From: a bacterium
GTDB taxonomy: Bacteria > Cyanobacteriota > Vampirovibrionia > Gastranaerophilales > Gastranaerophilaceae
Length of the DNA: 64,000 bases
Direction of reading: 5' to 3'
NCBI GenBank assembly: GCA_017941035.1
Contig: JAGAXG010000015.1
Coordinates: forward strand, 1 to 64,000
Position numbers and translations under genes: made by a program. The notes under the pieces were generated by a model. That model saw only the letters and a list, made by a program, of their open reading frames with translations. It ran no database searches and was not told the origin of the DNA. Below, piece by piece: positions 16,409 to 25,747 of this stretch; within the stretch, counting starts at the first letter, position 1, and each line of letters starts with the position of its first letter.

Positions 16409-17701
16409 TTAAGAAATACTGTTTTTTTGAGCATCGACTCTTTCTTTTATAGCTCCGATAGGTTCATAATACGGAGAAACTGTCATAATTTGTGCCGCAA
16501 CATCAGGATAATGATATATGAATTTCAATTCGCTTGTTGTTAAAGGTTTTTGAGTATGTACGTTTGCATAACGAACCAGTTCAAGTATGTTGCGAGCTTC
16601 ATGTTCATCTTTGAATTCAAGTTCAAGATTATTATATACGTTTCTAAACCCTTTAATTCCTCCATATTCACCGGTTGTAATCATTCGTCCTGTTTCAATA
16701 ATTTCAGGTTCTCCGCGTCCGAGTTCTTCAAAATCGTATAATTCATAATTTCTCCTGTCTTTCAAAGCTCCGTCAGCATGGATGCCTGATTCATGAGCAA
16801 AAGCATTATCTCCTACTGCAGGTTGATTTATTGGGATAGGAACTCCAAAAGCGTATGAAGTATATTTTGCCAACTGCCAAGCTCTGTTAAGTTTTATATT
16901 TTCATCAATTTGATATTTCCCTCGGAACCCTTCTGATTTTAAACATCCTAAAAGACAAGAAACCAAATCAGCATTCCCTGCTCTTTCGCCCATTCCGTTA
17001 ATTGCAGTATTTATATAAGCATCAACACCTGCATCAATTGCTGCTTTAGCTCCGGTAATTGAGCACGCAGAAGCCATCCCTAAATCATTATGAAAATGAA
17101 GTTCTACAGGTATTTGAATAGCTTTTGCTATTGTGAAAATTCTATCGTAAGTTGTAAGAGGATCTTCTGCTCCAAGAGTATCGCAGTATCTAAAACGATG
17201 AGCACCTGATTTTTTGGCTTCCAGCGCATATTTTATAAGGTAGTTTATATCACTTCGAGATGCATCTTCAGCATTTACTCCGATGATTTTTGCTCCTTTA
17301 TCAACTGCGCATTCAACAGCTTCTTTAGTCATTTTTATTATATCTTCAGGAGTTTTTTTACCCAGATATTTACCATTAATCATTTGTTCGGAAGTTGATT
17401 GAGAAAGGTTTACATACTTTAATTCAGGGACATTTTTGAAAGATAATTCAACATCAGATGCAATTCCTCTCATCCATCCTGAAAGTTTAGTAGTTCCGAT
17501 AACTCCTCGTTTTACAAGTTCTAAGTTGCCATTTAAATAATTTATTTCGTGTTTCGTAGTAGGAAAACCAAATTCAGATTGAGTTATCCCCATATCATTA
17601 AGCATTATATTTATAATAGTTTTTTGAAGTTTTGCAAGTCCCAAGCGAGAAGTCTGCACTCCGTCTCTGTTTGTTACATCTACGAAATAAATTTTACTCA
17701 T
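16409..17701 (-). CDS. Homocitrate synthase/2-isopropylmalate synthase family protein
   Basis: The 430-residue protein is an HMG-CoA-lyase-like TIM barrel. Visible motifs are FVDVTNRDGVQT (family usually DxTxRDGxQ), ELHFHNDLGMA with the metal-binding His pair, INGMGERAGN, and FAHESGIHADG. These are shared by homocitrate synthase and isopropylmalate synthase, which condense acetyl-CoA with a 2-oxo acid. There is no clear LeuA-type leucine-binding domain, so it is closer in size to the homocitrate synthase/NifV-like group. No leu or lys genes are adjacent, so the substrate is unknown. Confidence 0.75.
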   Translation of the reverse strand: MSKIYFVDVTNRDGVQTSRLGLAKLQKTIINIMLNDMGITQSEFGFPTTKHEINYLNGNLELVKRGVIGTTKLSGWMRGIASDVELSFKNVPELKYVNLSQSTSEQMINGKYLGKKTPEDIIKMTKEAVECAVDKGAKIIGVNAEDASRSDINYLIKYALEAKKSGAHRFRYCDTLGAEDPLTTYDRIFTIAKAIQIPVELHFHNDLGMASACSITGAKAAIDAGVDAYINTAINGMGERAGNADLVSCLLGCLKSEGFRGKYQIDENIKLNRAWQLAKYTSYAFGVPIPINQPAVGDNAFAHESGIHADGALKDRRNYELYDFEELGRGEPEIIETGRMITTGEYGGIKGFRNVYNNLELEFKDEHEARNILELVRYANVHTQKPLTTSELKFIYHYPDVAAQIMTVSPYYEPIGAIKERVDAQKNSIS

Positions 17702-17754
17702 TATATCAGTCCTCTTTTACCTATATTATAACATAAATAAAAAGATAAATACTC

Positions 17755-17783
17755 TTGCGAAAATTCAAAACATAGTTTATAAT
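17755..17783 (+). promoter_or_regulatory. Promoter of pilin-like gene copy 2
   Basis: TTGCGA (17755-17760) and TATAAT (17778-17783) are 17 bases apart. The following leader down to the start codon is almost identical to that of copy 1, which points to a recent duplication that kept its control region. Confidence 0.75.
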
Positions 17784-17824
17784 AAGAATACAGAGGAATT
17801 AACGGAATAAAAGGAGATAAAACT

Positions 17825-18992
17825 ATGCTAAAACGCAGACGCAGAGCCAATTTCGGGGGGGGGGGGGCTTTTAGCTAATCTCCTTGACAAAAAGAAGAAT
17901 GCCTTTACCTTAGCTGAAACATTAATCGCCTTAGGCGTAATCGGAATCATCGCAGCGTTGACGATACCATCATTATTAACGACAATCAGCGATAAAGTAA
18001 CCAAAAACAAAATAGCAGTTTTTGAACGTAAACTATCTAAAGGAACTGATTTATTAAATATAGAATACGGTATCGGACCATATTATAACGGAGCAAATCC
18101 GAGTTATGAATTTGCGCAGGCATTATCAAAACATTTAAAGATAGTGACAATTTGTGATAAAAATAACCTTACAAATTGTTTTCCTTATAGTTATATTCAA
18201 ACTGAAATGGGGAATAAAAAAGTATCTGATTTAAAAACTGGTGTCAGTCTGCAGTTAGATTCTGCAAATTATGTAGATACAGCAGGGATAGTTTTGGGTG
18301 ATGGGACTCCAATGATATTTAGTTGGAATAAGAATTGTCCTGTGAGTGATCCTGATACTGTAGAAAAAGGTCAAACAACTGCTTGTATTTCAGGGATTTA
18401 TGATTTAAACGGATCAAAGGGCCCTAACAAATTTGGGAAAGATGTTATGGCATTTGGTTCCGCGAATTTAGGATGGATAAATTTTGCGGGATTGAAAGTA
18501 GGTATTCCGTTTGTTGCTTCTGGTCTTTATGTTAGTGATTATTGCACTAAAGAAAATGGTCAATGGGTACCTAATAAAGAAGCATCAGATGCTGGTGTTA
18601 ATTGTTGCGAATATTGTAGGAACACAGGTATAGGCAAAGACCGTTGGGCAGGCGCAATGATAGAATGTAAAAAAGCGGGCGGGCATTTAGCATCCTTATC
18701 CGATTTAGCACAAATAGCGGCTTATATAACTGACAGTTCAAGTCAAATTGGAGATATGGAATCAACAAATAAACCGATAGATAGCTCTAAGTTAGGTCCT
18801 CTTTCAGGGTTAGGGAATGCCTTTACTTTATATTCAAGTGATCCTTATACAGAAGATGATGTTTATGGAAGAGGAGGTAGTTATACATATAACCGTACTT
18901 TTGTTATTGGCCCTTTTCCTTATTCACGTATTTGTATGAACTGTGGGGATAAGGCTAATACAATCAATAAGGCTCTTTGCGTGAAGGATTAA
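17825..18992 (+). CDS. Pilin-like surface protein copy 2, out of frame at a pure poly-G tract
   Basis: The ATG at 17825 follows AAAAGGAGATAAAACT. It encodes MLKRRRRANF, runs through 13 G and stops at a TAA shortly after. The pilin frame is offset by one base. With 12 G the product would read leader, GGGG, LLANLLDKKKNA/FTLAETLIALGVIGIIAAL and a mature pilin-like protein of about 360 residues. The middle region shares long near-identical stretches with copy 1. The C-terminus has RWAGAMIECKKAGGHLASLSDL and ends ALCVKD, again lectin-like with paired Cys. It is probably anchored or assembled through the type IV pilus or type II secretion pathway. No pilus assembly gene lies in the window. Confidence 0.72.
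17855..17867 (+). repeat. Poly-G tract of 13 in pilin-like copy 2
   Basis: An uninterrupted run of 13 G in very AT-rich DNA. Runs of this length are prone to slipped-strand mispairing and underlie phase variation in other bacteria. Loss of one G would restore the pilin frame. Confidence 0.9.
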
Positions 18993-19025
18993 TTTAAAAA
19001 ATAAAATATTTTATAAATCAAGCTG

Positions 19026-19055
19026 TTATAGCATAATTGTTTATTTATGCTATAA
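19026..19055. promoter_or_regulatory. Perfect inverted repeat upstream of TPR gene
   Basis: TTATAGCATAA (19026-19036) and TTATGCTATAA (19045-19055) form a perfect 11-bp inverted repeat with an 8-nt loop. The right arm contains most of a TATAAT box, and a T-rich stretch follows. It may end the pilin-like transcript, act as an operator for the TPR gene at 19063, or both. Confidence 0.5.
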
Positions 19056-19062
19056 TGTTTTT

Positions 19063-19986
19063 ATGAAAAGGATTTTATTATCTATTATTTTGGCATTGAT
19101 TTTAGTTCCTGTATCTGCAAGTGAAATTGAAGATGATTATCTTGATATCGCGGGTGATTATTGTGTTGTAGGTGACTACAATTCTGCAATGGAGTATATT
19201 AATAAAATTCTCATTATAAATCCTTCTAATCAAAAAGCGATAGATTTAAAAAAAGGATTAAATCACGTGATTGCAAATGATAAAAAATCTTTTATTGAGA
19301 ATGTAAGTCCTTCTGTAAAACAAGCTATGGAATATGCAAGAACAGGTGATGAGAACGGAGAATATCAATCACTGCTTCGTGCAACAAAAGAACAAAATTC
19401 ATACTTGGCTTATTATTACTTGGGGAATTTTTATCGTAGAAAAAATGATTTTACAAGAGCACTTGATGCTTTTAATTCATCATCTTCCGCGAGAACCGAT
19501 TTTGCTCCGGCATACCTTTCAAGTGCTATTATTTTAGAAGAAATGGGAAAATATGAATCAGCAATAAATTCAATAGATAAATATCTTACGTTTAATCCAA
19601 ATGACGATTTAGCTTATGCAATAAAGTCTCGTGCTGAATTTTCTATTGGTGAAATTATGAAATCTAAAGCTGATAATCAGCGTGCTATTAATATAAATGA
19701 CTGTACTGAATATCAATTTGACAGAGCAAAAATTCTATATATTGAAGGTGATTATCAAAATTCTAAAAATTTATTTTCAAGTTTATTGAAAGATATTCAA
19801 ACATCAAAAATATATGAATATATGGGGCTTTGTGATTATGCACTAAAAAATTACAGTAGCGCTCTTTCAAATTTCGACAAAGCAATCCTCTTATCTAATG
19901 ATGACGAATATTTAGAAAATAAGTATAATGAAATAAAACAAATACTGGAAAATAACCAAAATGACACGATACAGAGTGAAGAATAA
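19063..19986 (+). CDS. Exported TPR-repeat protein
   Basis: The 307-residue protein begins MKRILLSIILALILVPVSASE, a standard signal peptide with likely cleavage after SAS at about residue 19, so the mature protein is periplasmic or surface-bound. About six TPR units follow (YNSAMEYINKILIINPSN, YLAYYYLGNFYRRKNDFTRALDAF, IYEYMGLCDYALKNYSSALSNFDKAI). It overlaps the next gene by 26 bases, so translation of the metallophosphoesterase is likely coupled. It probably scaffolds an envelope complex. A more exact role is not visible. Confidence 0.75.
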   Translation: MKRILLSIILALILVPVSASEIEDDYLDIAGDYCVVGDYNSAMEYINKILIINPSNQKAIDLKKGLNHVIANDKKSFIENVSPSVKQAMEYARTGDENGEYQSLLRATKEQNSYLAYYYLGNFYRRKNDFTRALDAFNSSSSARTDFAPAYLSSAIILEEMGKYESAINSIDKYLTFNPNDDLAYAIKSRAEFSIGEIMKSKADNQRAININDCTEYQFDRAKILYIEGDYQNSKNLFSSLLKDIQTSKIYEYMGLCDYALKNYSSALSNFDKAILLSNDDEYLENKYNEIKQILENNQNDTIQSEE

Positions 19987-20944
19987 AAACAAAGATAAAT
20001 TTTTCTCAAAATTTTTTAATGCTTTAATAACAATCGCTTTAACTGCAGGTATGTTATTGGGATTGCAAGCTTACAGCACATCTGCAGGATTAAGATTTGT
20101 TCAATTGAGTGATATACATTTTCTTGAAAACGGATCTAATACTACATTTAAAATGATTGGTGAATCTCCAAGACTTTTAGATGATGCGGTTAATCAGATT
20201 AATGAAATTGAAAATCTTGATTTTGTTATGATTACAGGAGATTTAATAGATAAATCATTTGAAAAAGAATTAAAAGCTGTTTTACCGCATTTAGAACCTT
20301 TAACTGTTCCATGGTATTTTGCTTTTGGTAATCATGACAGGTGCGTAGGCGGGTATTTAACAACAGATGTTTATTTGAATATATTAAAACAAGCAAATCA
20401 TAATTTTAAATTTGATTTGCCATATTATTCCTTTACTCCTAAAAAAGGTTATAAGGTTATAGTTTTGGATGATATAATTACAGATGAAATAACTTCTCAG
20501 GGAAATATAAGTGAAGTTCAATTAAAATGGCTTAAAAAAGAACTTGACAAGGCGGGAAGTGATACTGTTTTAATTTTTATGCACATACCTTTAATAGAAC
20601 CATTTGCAAGTCCTAATCATAAACTGCGTAATGCTTCTCAGGTTATGGCACTTATAGAAAGTTATAAAAATCCTATAGGAGTATTTCAAGGACATTATCA
20701 TGCAACAAAAGTTACTCAACATGGAAATGTTCTTTATGTAAATACCCCGGCATTAGTTTCATATCCAAATGCTTTTAGACTTATAAATGTTACTAATTAT
20801 AAGGATAAAACCGTTTTTGAACTTGATTGGATGGAAACGAGGGAAAAAACAGTTCAAAAAATGGCAAAAATGTTGGTTTTAGTATCCTCAATTTATGCGG
20901 GTGAAGTTAAAGATCAATCAGGTATATATGAAATTCCAAGATAG
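19961..20944 (+). CDS. Membrane-anchored calcineurin-like metallophosphoesterase
   Basis: The 327-residue protein has a basic N-terminus, one hydrophobic anchor (about residues 21-40, ALITIALTAGMLLGLQAY) and a phosphoesterase domain with all metal motifs: LSDIHF, ITGDLID, FGNHDR, MHIPLIEP and GHYHATK. The catalytic domain would face the periplasm. The family includes nucleotide, lipid and phosphoprotein phosphatases; the substrate is not predictable. The start overlaps the preceding TPR gene, so the two are probably translated together and may work together at the membrane. Confidence 0.8.
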   Translation: MTRYRVKNKNKDKFFSKFFNALITIALTAGMLLGLQAYSTSAGLRFVQLSDIHFLENGSNTTFKMIGESPRLLDDAVNQINEIENLDFVMITGDLIDKSFEKELKAVLPHLEPLTVPWYFAFGNHDRCVGGYLTTDVYLNILKQANHNFKFDLPYYSFTPKKGYKVIVLDDIITDEITSQGNISEVQLKWLKKELDKAGSDTVLIFMHIPLIEPFASPNHKLRNASQVMALIESYKNPIGVFQGHYHATKVTQHGNVLYVNTPALVSYPNAFRLINVTNYKDKTVFELDWMETREKTVQKMAKMLVLVSSIYAGEVKDQSGIYEIPR

Positions 20945-20995
20945 TAAATCTTGTAAAAGAAGTATAAATCGTGTAAGCGATGAAAGGATTTATAA

Positions 20996-21907
20996 ATGAG
21001 TGATTTTAAAGTAAAATTCAGAGGCGTAAGAGGAAGTTTCCCTGTCGCAGATAAAGATTTTCTTCAGTTTGGGGGAAATACATCTTGTGTTGAAATAAAA
21101 GCCGGTGAACATTTGATTATTCTTGATGCGGGTACAGGAATTGTAAAAATTGGCGACGAATTGATGGAAAAATATATATCTTCTGCAATAAATCCTAAAG
21201 AAAGAACTCCTATTAAAGCATCTATTTTACTTTCTCATATTCATCAGGATCATTTGCTCGGTTTGACATTTTTTAAACCTATGCATATAAAATCAACTCA
21301 TATTGATATTTTTGGTGGAGAACAAAATCTTAAAAAGGATTTGTCAGAACTTGTTTTTGGAAAAACTTTTCCAATTGATTTGGATGCAATATCTTGCGAA
21401 TGCAGTATTCAAAATCTTGATGAAGAATATGTAATCATTTTTAAATCAGGTAAAAATCCGGAGAAAATCTTAGCAAAAGATGCTAACCCGAAGGAAGATG
21501 ATATTGTTATTAGTTTTTATAAATCATATGTCCATCCTCAAGATGGGGTTATGATTTATAAAATAACATATAAAGATAAATCTGTTGTTTATGCTACAGA
21601 TAAAGAATGTTATCTCGGAGGAGATAAAAAGTTTGTAAAATTTGCCAAAGATTGCGACCTTTTAATACATGATGCACAATATACATCCGAAGACTATCTC
21701 AATTCAAATTCTCCAAAACAAGGATATGGGCATTCGACATTTGACATGGCTGTTGAGGCAATGAAACAAGTGAATGCAAAAAAATTAGCATTTTTCCATT
21801 ATGATCCGTCTTATAATGATGAAAAATTAAACAGATTAAAAAGTCACTATTGCTCCGAAAATAATGATATTTACTTTGCATATGAAAGTTTGGAATTTGA
21901 CATATAA
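20996..21907 (+). CDS. MBL-fold metallohydrolase
   Basis: The 303-residue protein opens FRGVRGSFP, has GGNTSCVEI and LDAGTGI, and carries the metal motif LLSHIHQDHLLGL (HxHxDH). Later ligands are in LLIHDAQYTSED (Asp) and FFHYDPSYND (His). The layout matches the RNase Z/PhnP-like or cyclic-nucleotide phosphodiesterase group of metallo-beta-lactamase-fold enzymes, which often cleave phosphodiesters. The GRGSFP-type start is common in bacterial members annotated as MBL-fold hydrolases linked to signalling. It lies in a rightward series with the phosphoesterase before it and a TPR protein after it. Confidence 0.78.
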   Translation: MSDFKVKFRGVRGSFPVADKDFLQFGGNTSCVEIKAGEHLIILDAGTGIVKIGDELMEKYISSAINPKERTPIKASILLSHIHQDHLLGLTFFKPMHIKSTHIDIFGGEQNLKKDLSELVFGKTFPIDLDAISCECSIQNLDEEYVIIFKSGKNPEKILAKDANPKEDDIVISFYKSYVHPQDGVMIYKITYKDKSVVYATDKECYLGGDKKFVKFAKDCDLLIHDAQYTSEDYLNSNSPKQGYGHSTFDMAVEAMKQVNAKKLAFFHYDPSYNDEKLNRLKSHYCSENNDIYFAYESLEFDI

Positions 21908-21932
21908 TAGATTTTTATTAAAAAAAAATAAT

Positions 21933-22508
21933 ATGAAAAAGGTAATAGTTTTTGCACTATTGTTATTTTTAGAAATTCCGGTTTATAGCGCACCGGGAAC
22001 AATCGTAACGTATACAATCGATCCTGAAAAAAATGCCTATAATCATAACAACAAAGGCGTAGAATATTTATCCGAAAAATATTATTATGGGGCAATTCAA
22101 GAATTCAAAATTGCTATAAGTTTAAATCCGAATACTCAAGCTACCGCAGTATATTTTAATAACTTAGGGAAAACATATTTAATAATAGGTTTTCCTGAAT
22201 TGGCGCTTGACTGTTTTAAAAACGCAGTGAAACAGTACAGTATGAATTTCGAATATTATGAAAATCTTGCAAAATGTTATAAACAGCTTGCTCAAACTGA
22301 TAAACAACTTTCAAAATACAAAAATGATGTTTCTAAAAATCCATTAAACCAAGTAATGGTAGGCCTTTTGGAAGAACAATCAGGTAATAAGCGAAAAGCA
22401 ATTACTACATTTGACGATTTTGCTCAATCAGAGCCGAATTTATTAATTACTCCGGCAATAAGACAACATATAAAGGACTTGGTTAAGCAAATTCGGGATG
22501 AAGAATAA
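21933..22508 (+). CDS. Small exported TPR protein
   Basis: The start is set at the ATG at 21933, which gives the signal peptide MKKVIVFALLLFLEIPVYSA (likely cleavage after YSA). An upstream in-frame start at 21864 would bury it. The 191-residue protein has two or three TPR units (KYYYGAIQEFKIAISLNPN, FNNLGKTYLIIGFPELALDCFKNAV, EYYENLAKCYKQLAQ). It follows the MBL gene after 25 bases and is probably in the same operon. It should reside in the periplasm. Confidence 0.7.
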   Translation: MKKVIVFALLLFLEIPVYSAPGTIVTYTIDPEKNAYNHNNKGVEYLSEKYYYGAIQEFKIAISLNPNTQATAVYFNNLGKTYLIIGFPELALDCFKNAVKQYSMNFEYYENLAKCYKQLAQTDKQLSKYKNDVSKNPLNQVMVGLLEEQSGNKRKAITTFDDFAQSEPNLLITPAIRQHIKDLVKQIRDEE

Positions 22509-22535
22509 ATAATTAAGCCATCCTGACTTAACGCC

Positions 22536-23252
22536 TTATTTTCTGTATTTATCTAAAAGGTTTGTGCTTACAGGTTCTTCAACTACAACAGGCTCTTGCT
22601 CTTGAGAATTGCCTTTCATAGACACAGAAGGCTTTTCTTCTTCTTGAGCTTTATTTTTTGCGTCGTGCTCGTTCATCATTTTTTCAACTTTGCTAGCCAA
22701 AGGAGTTGCGATAAACGGAACAATAATACGTTTTGCTAGGATTGTTGCCGCAACTAAGTTAGTAATGTTTCCAATTGATTCTAAACAGAATTTTTTAAGT
22801 TCTTCATGTTTTTCAGCAATAACACCTTTTTTAGTTGGTGGAACTACATTGTCTAATTTTTGGTAAACTCGAACTTTTTCTGTTAAAGTTTTCAATGCAT
22901 GACCGGTTTTATCAAATGTTTTACCGAAGCATTTGTATAATAATCCTTCGTTTAGTTTTTTCATACCGAAGAATGCGAGAATTTGAGTAGCAATCATTAA
23001 ACCACCGTTTGTTAAGTCTAATGCTGCAACGAATTTTCTTCTTTTCTCAGGGATTTTATCGTTGTTTAAACTTTGGTATACATACATACCGCAACCTACG
23101 CCATCTTTTAAGCAAATTGATGAAATCATTAATGTTGCAACTGCGTTGGCACAATTTTTACCATCAAATTTTTTAAGACATTTTTGAATACTTTTCCAAT
23201 TTGTTGGCGCTCCTATTACACCGGATATTGCAGGACCAATTTTATTTAGCAT
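22536..23252 (-). CDS. Lineage-specific protein, distal gene of a coupled pair
   Basis: I cannot name this 238-residue protein. It has several moderately hydrophobic segments (about residues 38-60 with paired Cys, 84-100 and 160-185) and a charged, Pro/Glu-rich tail (AQEEEKPSVSMKGNSQEQEPVVVEEP). It is translationally coupled to the upstream 511-residue gene by a TAATG overlap. Both resemble the 428-residue protein at 31335 in style: hydrophobic blocks joined by Lys-rich stretches. A membrane-associated complex of the two is an inference. Confidence 0.55.
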   Translation of the reverse strand: MLNKIGPAISGVIGAPTNWKSIQKCLKKFDGKNCANAVATLMISSICLKDGVGCGMYVYQSLNNDKIPEKRRKFVAALDLTNGGLMIATQILAFFGMKKLNEGLLYKCFGKTFDKTGHALKTLTEKVRVYQKLDNVVPPTKKGVIAEKHEELKKFCLESIGNITNLVAATILAKRIIVPFIATPLASKVEKMMNEHDAKNKAQEEEKPSVSMKGNSQEQEPVVVEEPVSTNLLDKYRK

Positions 23253-24787
23253 TATTTAGTCCCTCCTTCCTGAGATTCTTTTTTAGTTCCTGCAAGTCCT
23301 GGAAAGAAAATTTCCATAAATCTTGGATATACCCAGTTTAATGCAGTACAGCTTATTGGTAACGTTACACATACACCAATTAATACTTTTAATGCTTGGC
23401 TTACACCTGTGAAACGCGCTTTAACAAGTGCTTGATAAGCATTTACAATATCTTCGTAAACTCTTTTTTCTAAATTTTTTCTAACTGTCCCAAAAACTTT
23501 TCCTTCTTCTCCAAATATTTTTTTCAATACTGGTTTTCTTCCGTCATACTGGCATACTTCAACAAGTTTTTCCATTGAAGCTTGAAGTTTTTGTGCAGTT
23601 GATTCTTTTGGATTAAGTTTTACAGACTTAAGCTCTTGGATTTTTGCATCTATAATTCTGTTTTGTTCCTTAAGAGCGTCTGAATATTTACTCATTGAGA
23701 ATGTACCGCCGCATAAATCTTTAATACAATCAATCCTTTCAAGGGTTCTTGTACAACGGCTTCTTCTTACAACAGGATCTTTTTTATCAAGAATTTCTTT
23801 TAAAATTTCTTCTACAGCACTATTACCTGTTTTAGATGCTTTAGATATCTCTTCTTTCAAATAATTTTGTAATTTTTCAATGTCTGCTTTAGAAGGATTT
23901 TTTTCTAAAGGCGGTAATTTTTCCGGATTTAGAATACGGCGAAATTCTGCTTCATTGTCAATCAAATCTTCTGCTCTTGTTAAGTAGAAATCACGACCTT
24001 TGAATTCACCTTTTGAGTGTCTGTGAATTTTTAATTTTTCAGCTTCAGAAATATACGCATCTACTTTTTTATTGAAAAGATTTGCCATTGTTTCTGGATC
24101 AATTTTTCTTTCCCCAATTCTGATAGAACCTTCGTCTTTTAGAATTTTTGCCATATCAGAAATTTGTTTTGTTTGCTTAGCTTTTACACGTTTTTTTAAT
24201 TCAGCATCGAAAGCTTTTTCTTGTTCTTTTTTCGAACCTTCAAATTTTAAATTCCCTGATTTGATTTCTTTTTTCATTTCAGCTTTGATATTATGCTCAA
24301 GGTAAGAAGCTTTGTTAATAGCACTTTGATCTAAGAATACCCACCATTTTTTAGCAGAATCAGGATCATTAGTTAAATAGTCTAAGAATCTGTTAATGAA
24401 AGGTTGAACACCTGCTTGGAAAAATACTGCAATAGCTGCAGAAATTGGTTGTCTCCATGCAGAATATTGTTTTGTTCTTTTAACTTCAGCTTTTTCTTCT
24501 TCTGTTGCTCCAGGTTTAGCTTTTACAAAAGGATTGAATGCTATTGGAAATGGTGCTACTAAACCTGTTCCGATGGCAGTAACAAAAATTCCCCCAAGTT
24601 CTCCTTGCAGACTTTCAAGCCATTTGTTCTCAAGAGCAAATTTCGCCATTTTAGGATTCCCGCAAAGTTTTTTTATGTACTCAATTTCAGACATGCCAAC
24701 AGCTCCTGTAAAAGATTGAGCAGTCTTAATACCTTTGTACGCAGGCTTTTCAATTGAGTAATGTTTTTGAATTTTACCGACTTCCAT
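23252..24787 (-). CDS. Lineage-specific 511-residue protein with N-terminal SFTG motif
   Basis: This protein matches nothing I can name. It begins with a short polar stretch ending in AQSFTGAVGM (SFTG at residues 25-28), like several other proteins here. Hydrophobic segments follow at about 62-85 and 112-135, then a long charged helical region (160-430) and a last hydrophobic segment (about 462-485). The spacing suggests a membrane protein with a large coiled cytoplasmic or luminal loop. It is first in a two-gene operon with the 238-residue protein, overlapping it by one base. Confidence 0.55.
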   Translation of the reverse strand: MEVGKIQKHYSIEKPAYKGIKTAQSFTGAVGMSEIEYIKKLCGNPKMAKFALENKWLESLQGELGGIFVTAIGTGLVAPFPIAFNPFVKAKPGATEEEKAEVKRTKQYSAWRQPISAAIAVFFQAGVQPFINRFLDYLTNDPDSAKKWWVFLDQSAINKASYLEHNIKAEMKKEIKSGNLKFEGSKKEQEKAFDAELKKRVKAKQTKQISDMAKILKDEGSIRIGERKIDPETMANLFNKKVDAYISEAEKLKIHRHSKGEFKGRDFYLTRAEDLIDNEAEFRRILNPEKLPPLEKNPSKADIEKLQNYLKEEISKASKTGNSAVEEILKEILDKKDPVVRRSRCTRTLERIDCIKDLCGGTFSMSKYSDALKEQNRIIDAKIQELKSVKLNPKESTAQKLQASMEKLVEVCQYDGRKPVLKKIFGEEGKVFGTVRKNLEKRVYEDIVNAYQALVKARFTGVSQALKVLIGVCVTLPISCTALNWVYPRFMEIFFPGLAGTKKESQEGGTK

Positions 24788-24893
24788 AACTACCTTTTTA
24801 TTTTCCTACCATATATATAGAGTTTTAAATAGAGAAAAAATTGCTAAAATTTCCTCAAATGTGAATAAATGTTAACAATTCATACCCCTTATC

Positions 24894-24925
24894 AAAAAGA
24901 AAAAGAATGCGTTATCCGCATTCTT
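24894..24925 (-). terminator. Terminator after thioredoxin-like gene
   Basis: AAGAATGCG (24903-24911) and CGCATTCTT (24917-24925) form a 9-bp stem with a 5-nt loop. On the minus strand it is followed by a T-rich run (TTTTCTTTTT). It ends transcription of the gene at 25004-25546. Confidence 0.75.
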
Positions 24926-25003
24926 CAACCTTTTGCAGAAACATATTAATTATACTCTTTACATATTAAAATGGAAGATATATGTAAAGATATATTACAT
25001 GTT

Positions 25004-25546
25004 TTATATATTATTTTTGTGAAAATCATCAAAGGTTTTTTTCATGATGTTATCATCGCTAAAGTTTCTATTTGGAACATGAATACGTCCTTCAAAATCT
25101 TTAGGATTTACTAAAAATAATGTTGGGAATCCTTGTATTTGATATTTTGAAACAACTTCTTTATAGTTTGGATCTTCAACATTAATTTTTACAAAGTTAT
25201 ATTTGTTTTTGTATTGTTTATACATTTTTTCGTAAATTGGCATAAATCCTACGCAGAAGTGACACCAATCAGCATAAAATAAAAGAGCCATAGGCTTTTT
25301 ATCCTTCAATGATTTGTTGTAATCTTCTCCGAATTTATATTCAGATGGTTTTTTAGTTGGTTGTTTAGCATCATTTCTATGTCCTCTTGCAACTTTTGGT
25401 TGTGGAGCGCCATTATTTTCTAATAACTCTCTGACTTTTACTGTTTGGTATGCGCTTACTGTAGTTGATGCGAAAGTTAATGCTAATAGCGCAACAACAC
25501 AGGCTTTCATTTTATCCATTTCTTTAAATGTTTCTCTAATTCCCAT
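25004..25546 (-). CDS. Exported thioredoxin-fold protein
   Basis: The 180-residue protein has an N-terminal signal or anchor (KACVVALLALTFASTTVSAYQ, residues 14-34) and a thioredoxin domain from about 75. The active site is FYADWCHFC (CxxC), followed by the cis-Pro motif GFPTLFLV. It should act in the periplasm as a disulfide reductase or oxidase. The CHFC centre differs from the CGPC of cytoplasmic thioredoxin. The start at 25546 is supported by GAGGAGAAAAAT upstream. Several exported proteins in this window, including the pilin-like ones, contain paired Cys and could be substrates. Confidence 0.82.
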   Translation of the reverse strand: MGIRETFKEMDKMKACVVALLALTFASTTVSAYQTVKVRELLENNGAPQPKVARGHRNDAKQPTKKPSEYKFGEDYNKSLKDKKPMALLFYADWCHFCVGFMPIYEKMYKQYKNKYNFVKINVEDPNYKEVVSKYQIQGFPTLFLVNPKDFEGRIHVPNRNFSDDNIMKKTFDDFHKNNI

Positions 25547-25747
25547 ATTTTTCTCCTCTTTTTACCTAATAATTATACTACTAAAAATCTGTTAAAAAAT
25601 CTAACTTCATATATCTTAACAAAAGGGTTTAAAAAGTATATAAAATAGTATATACTATATATATACAAATATAAATCTCGTGTTACAACCCCAAATAAAT
25701 GTGCAAGAATGCACAGAATTTTCCGCGCAAATTAGAGGAGTTTAATT

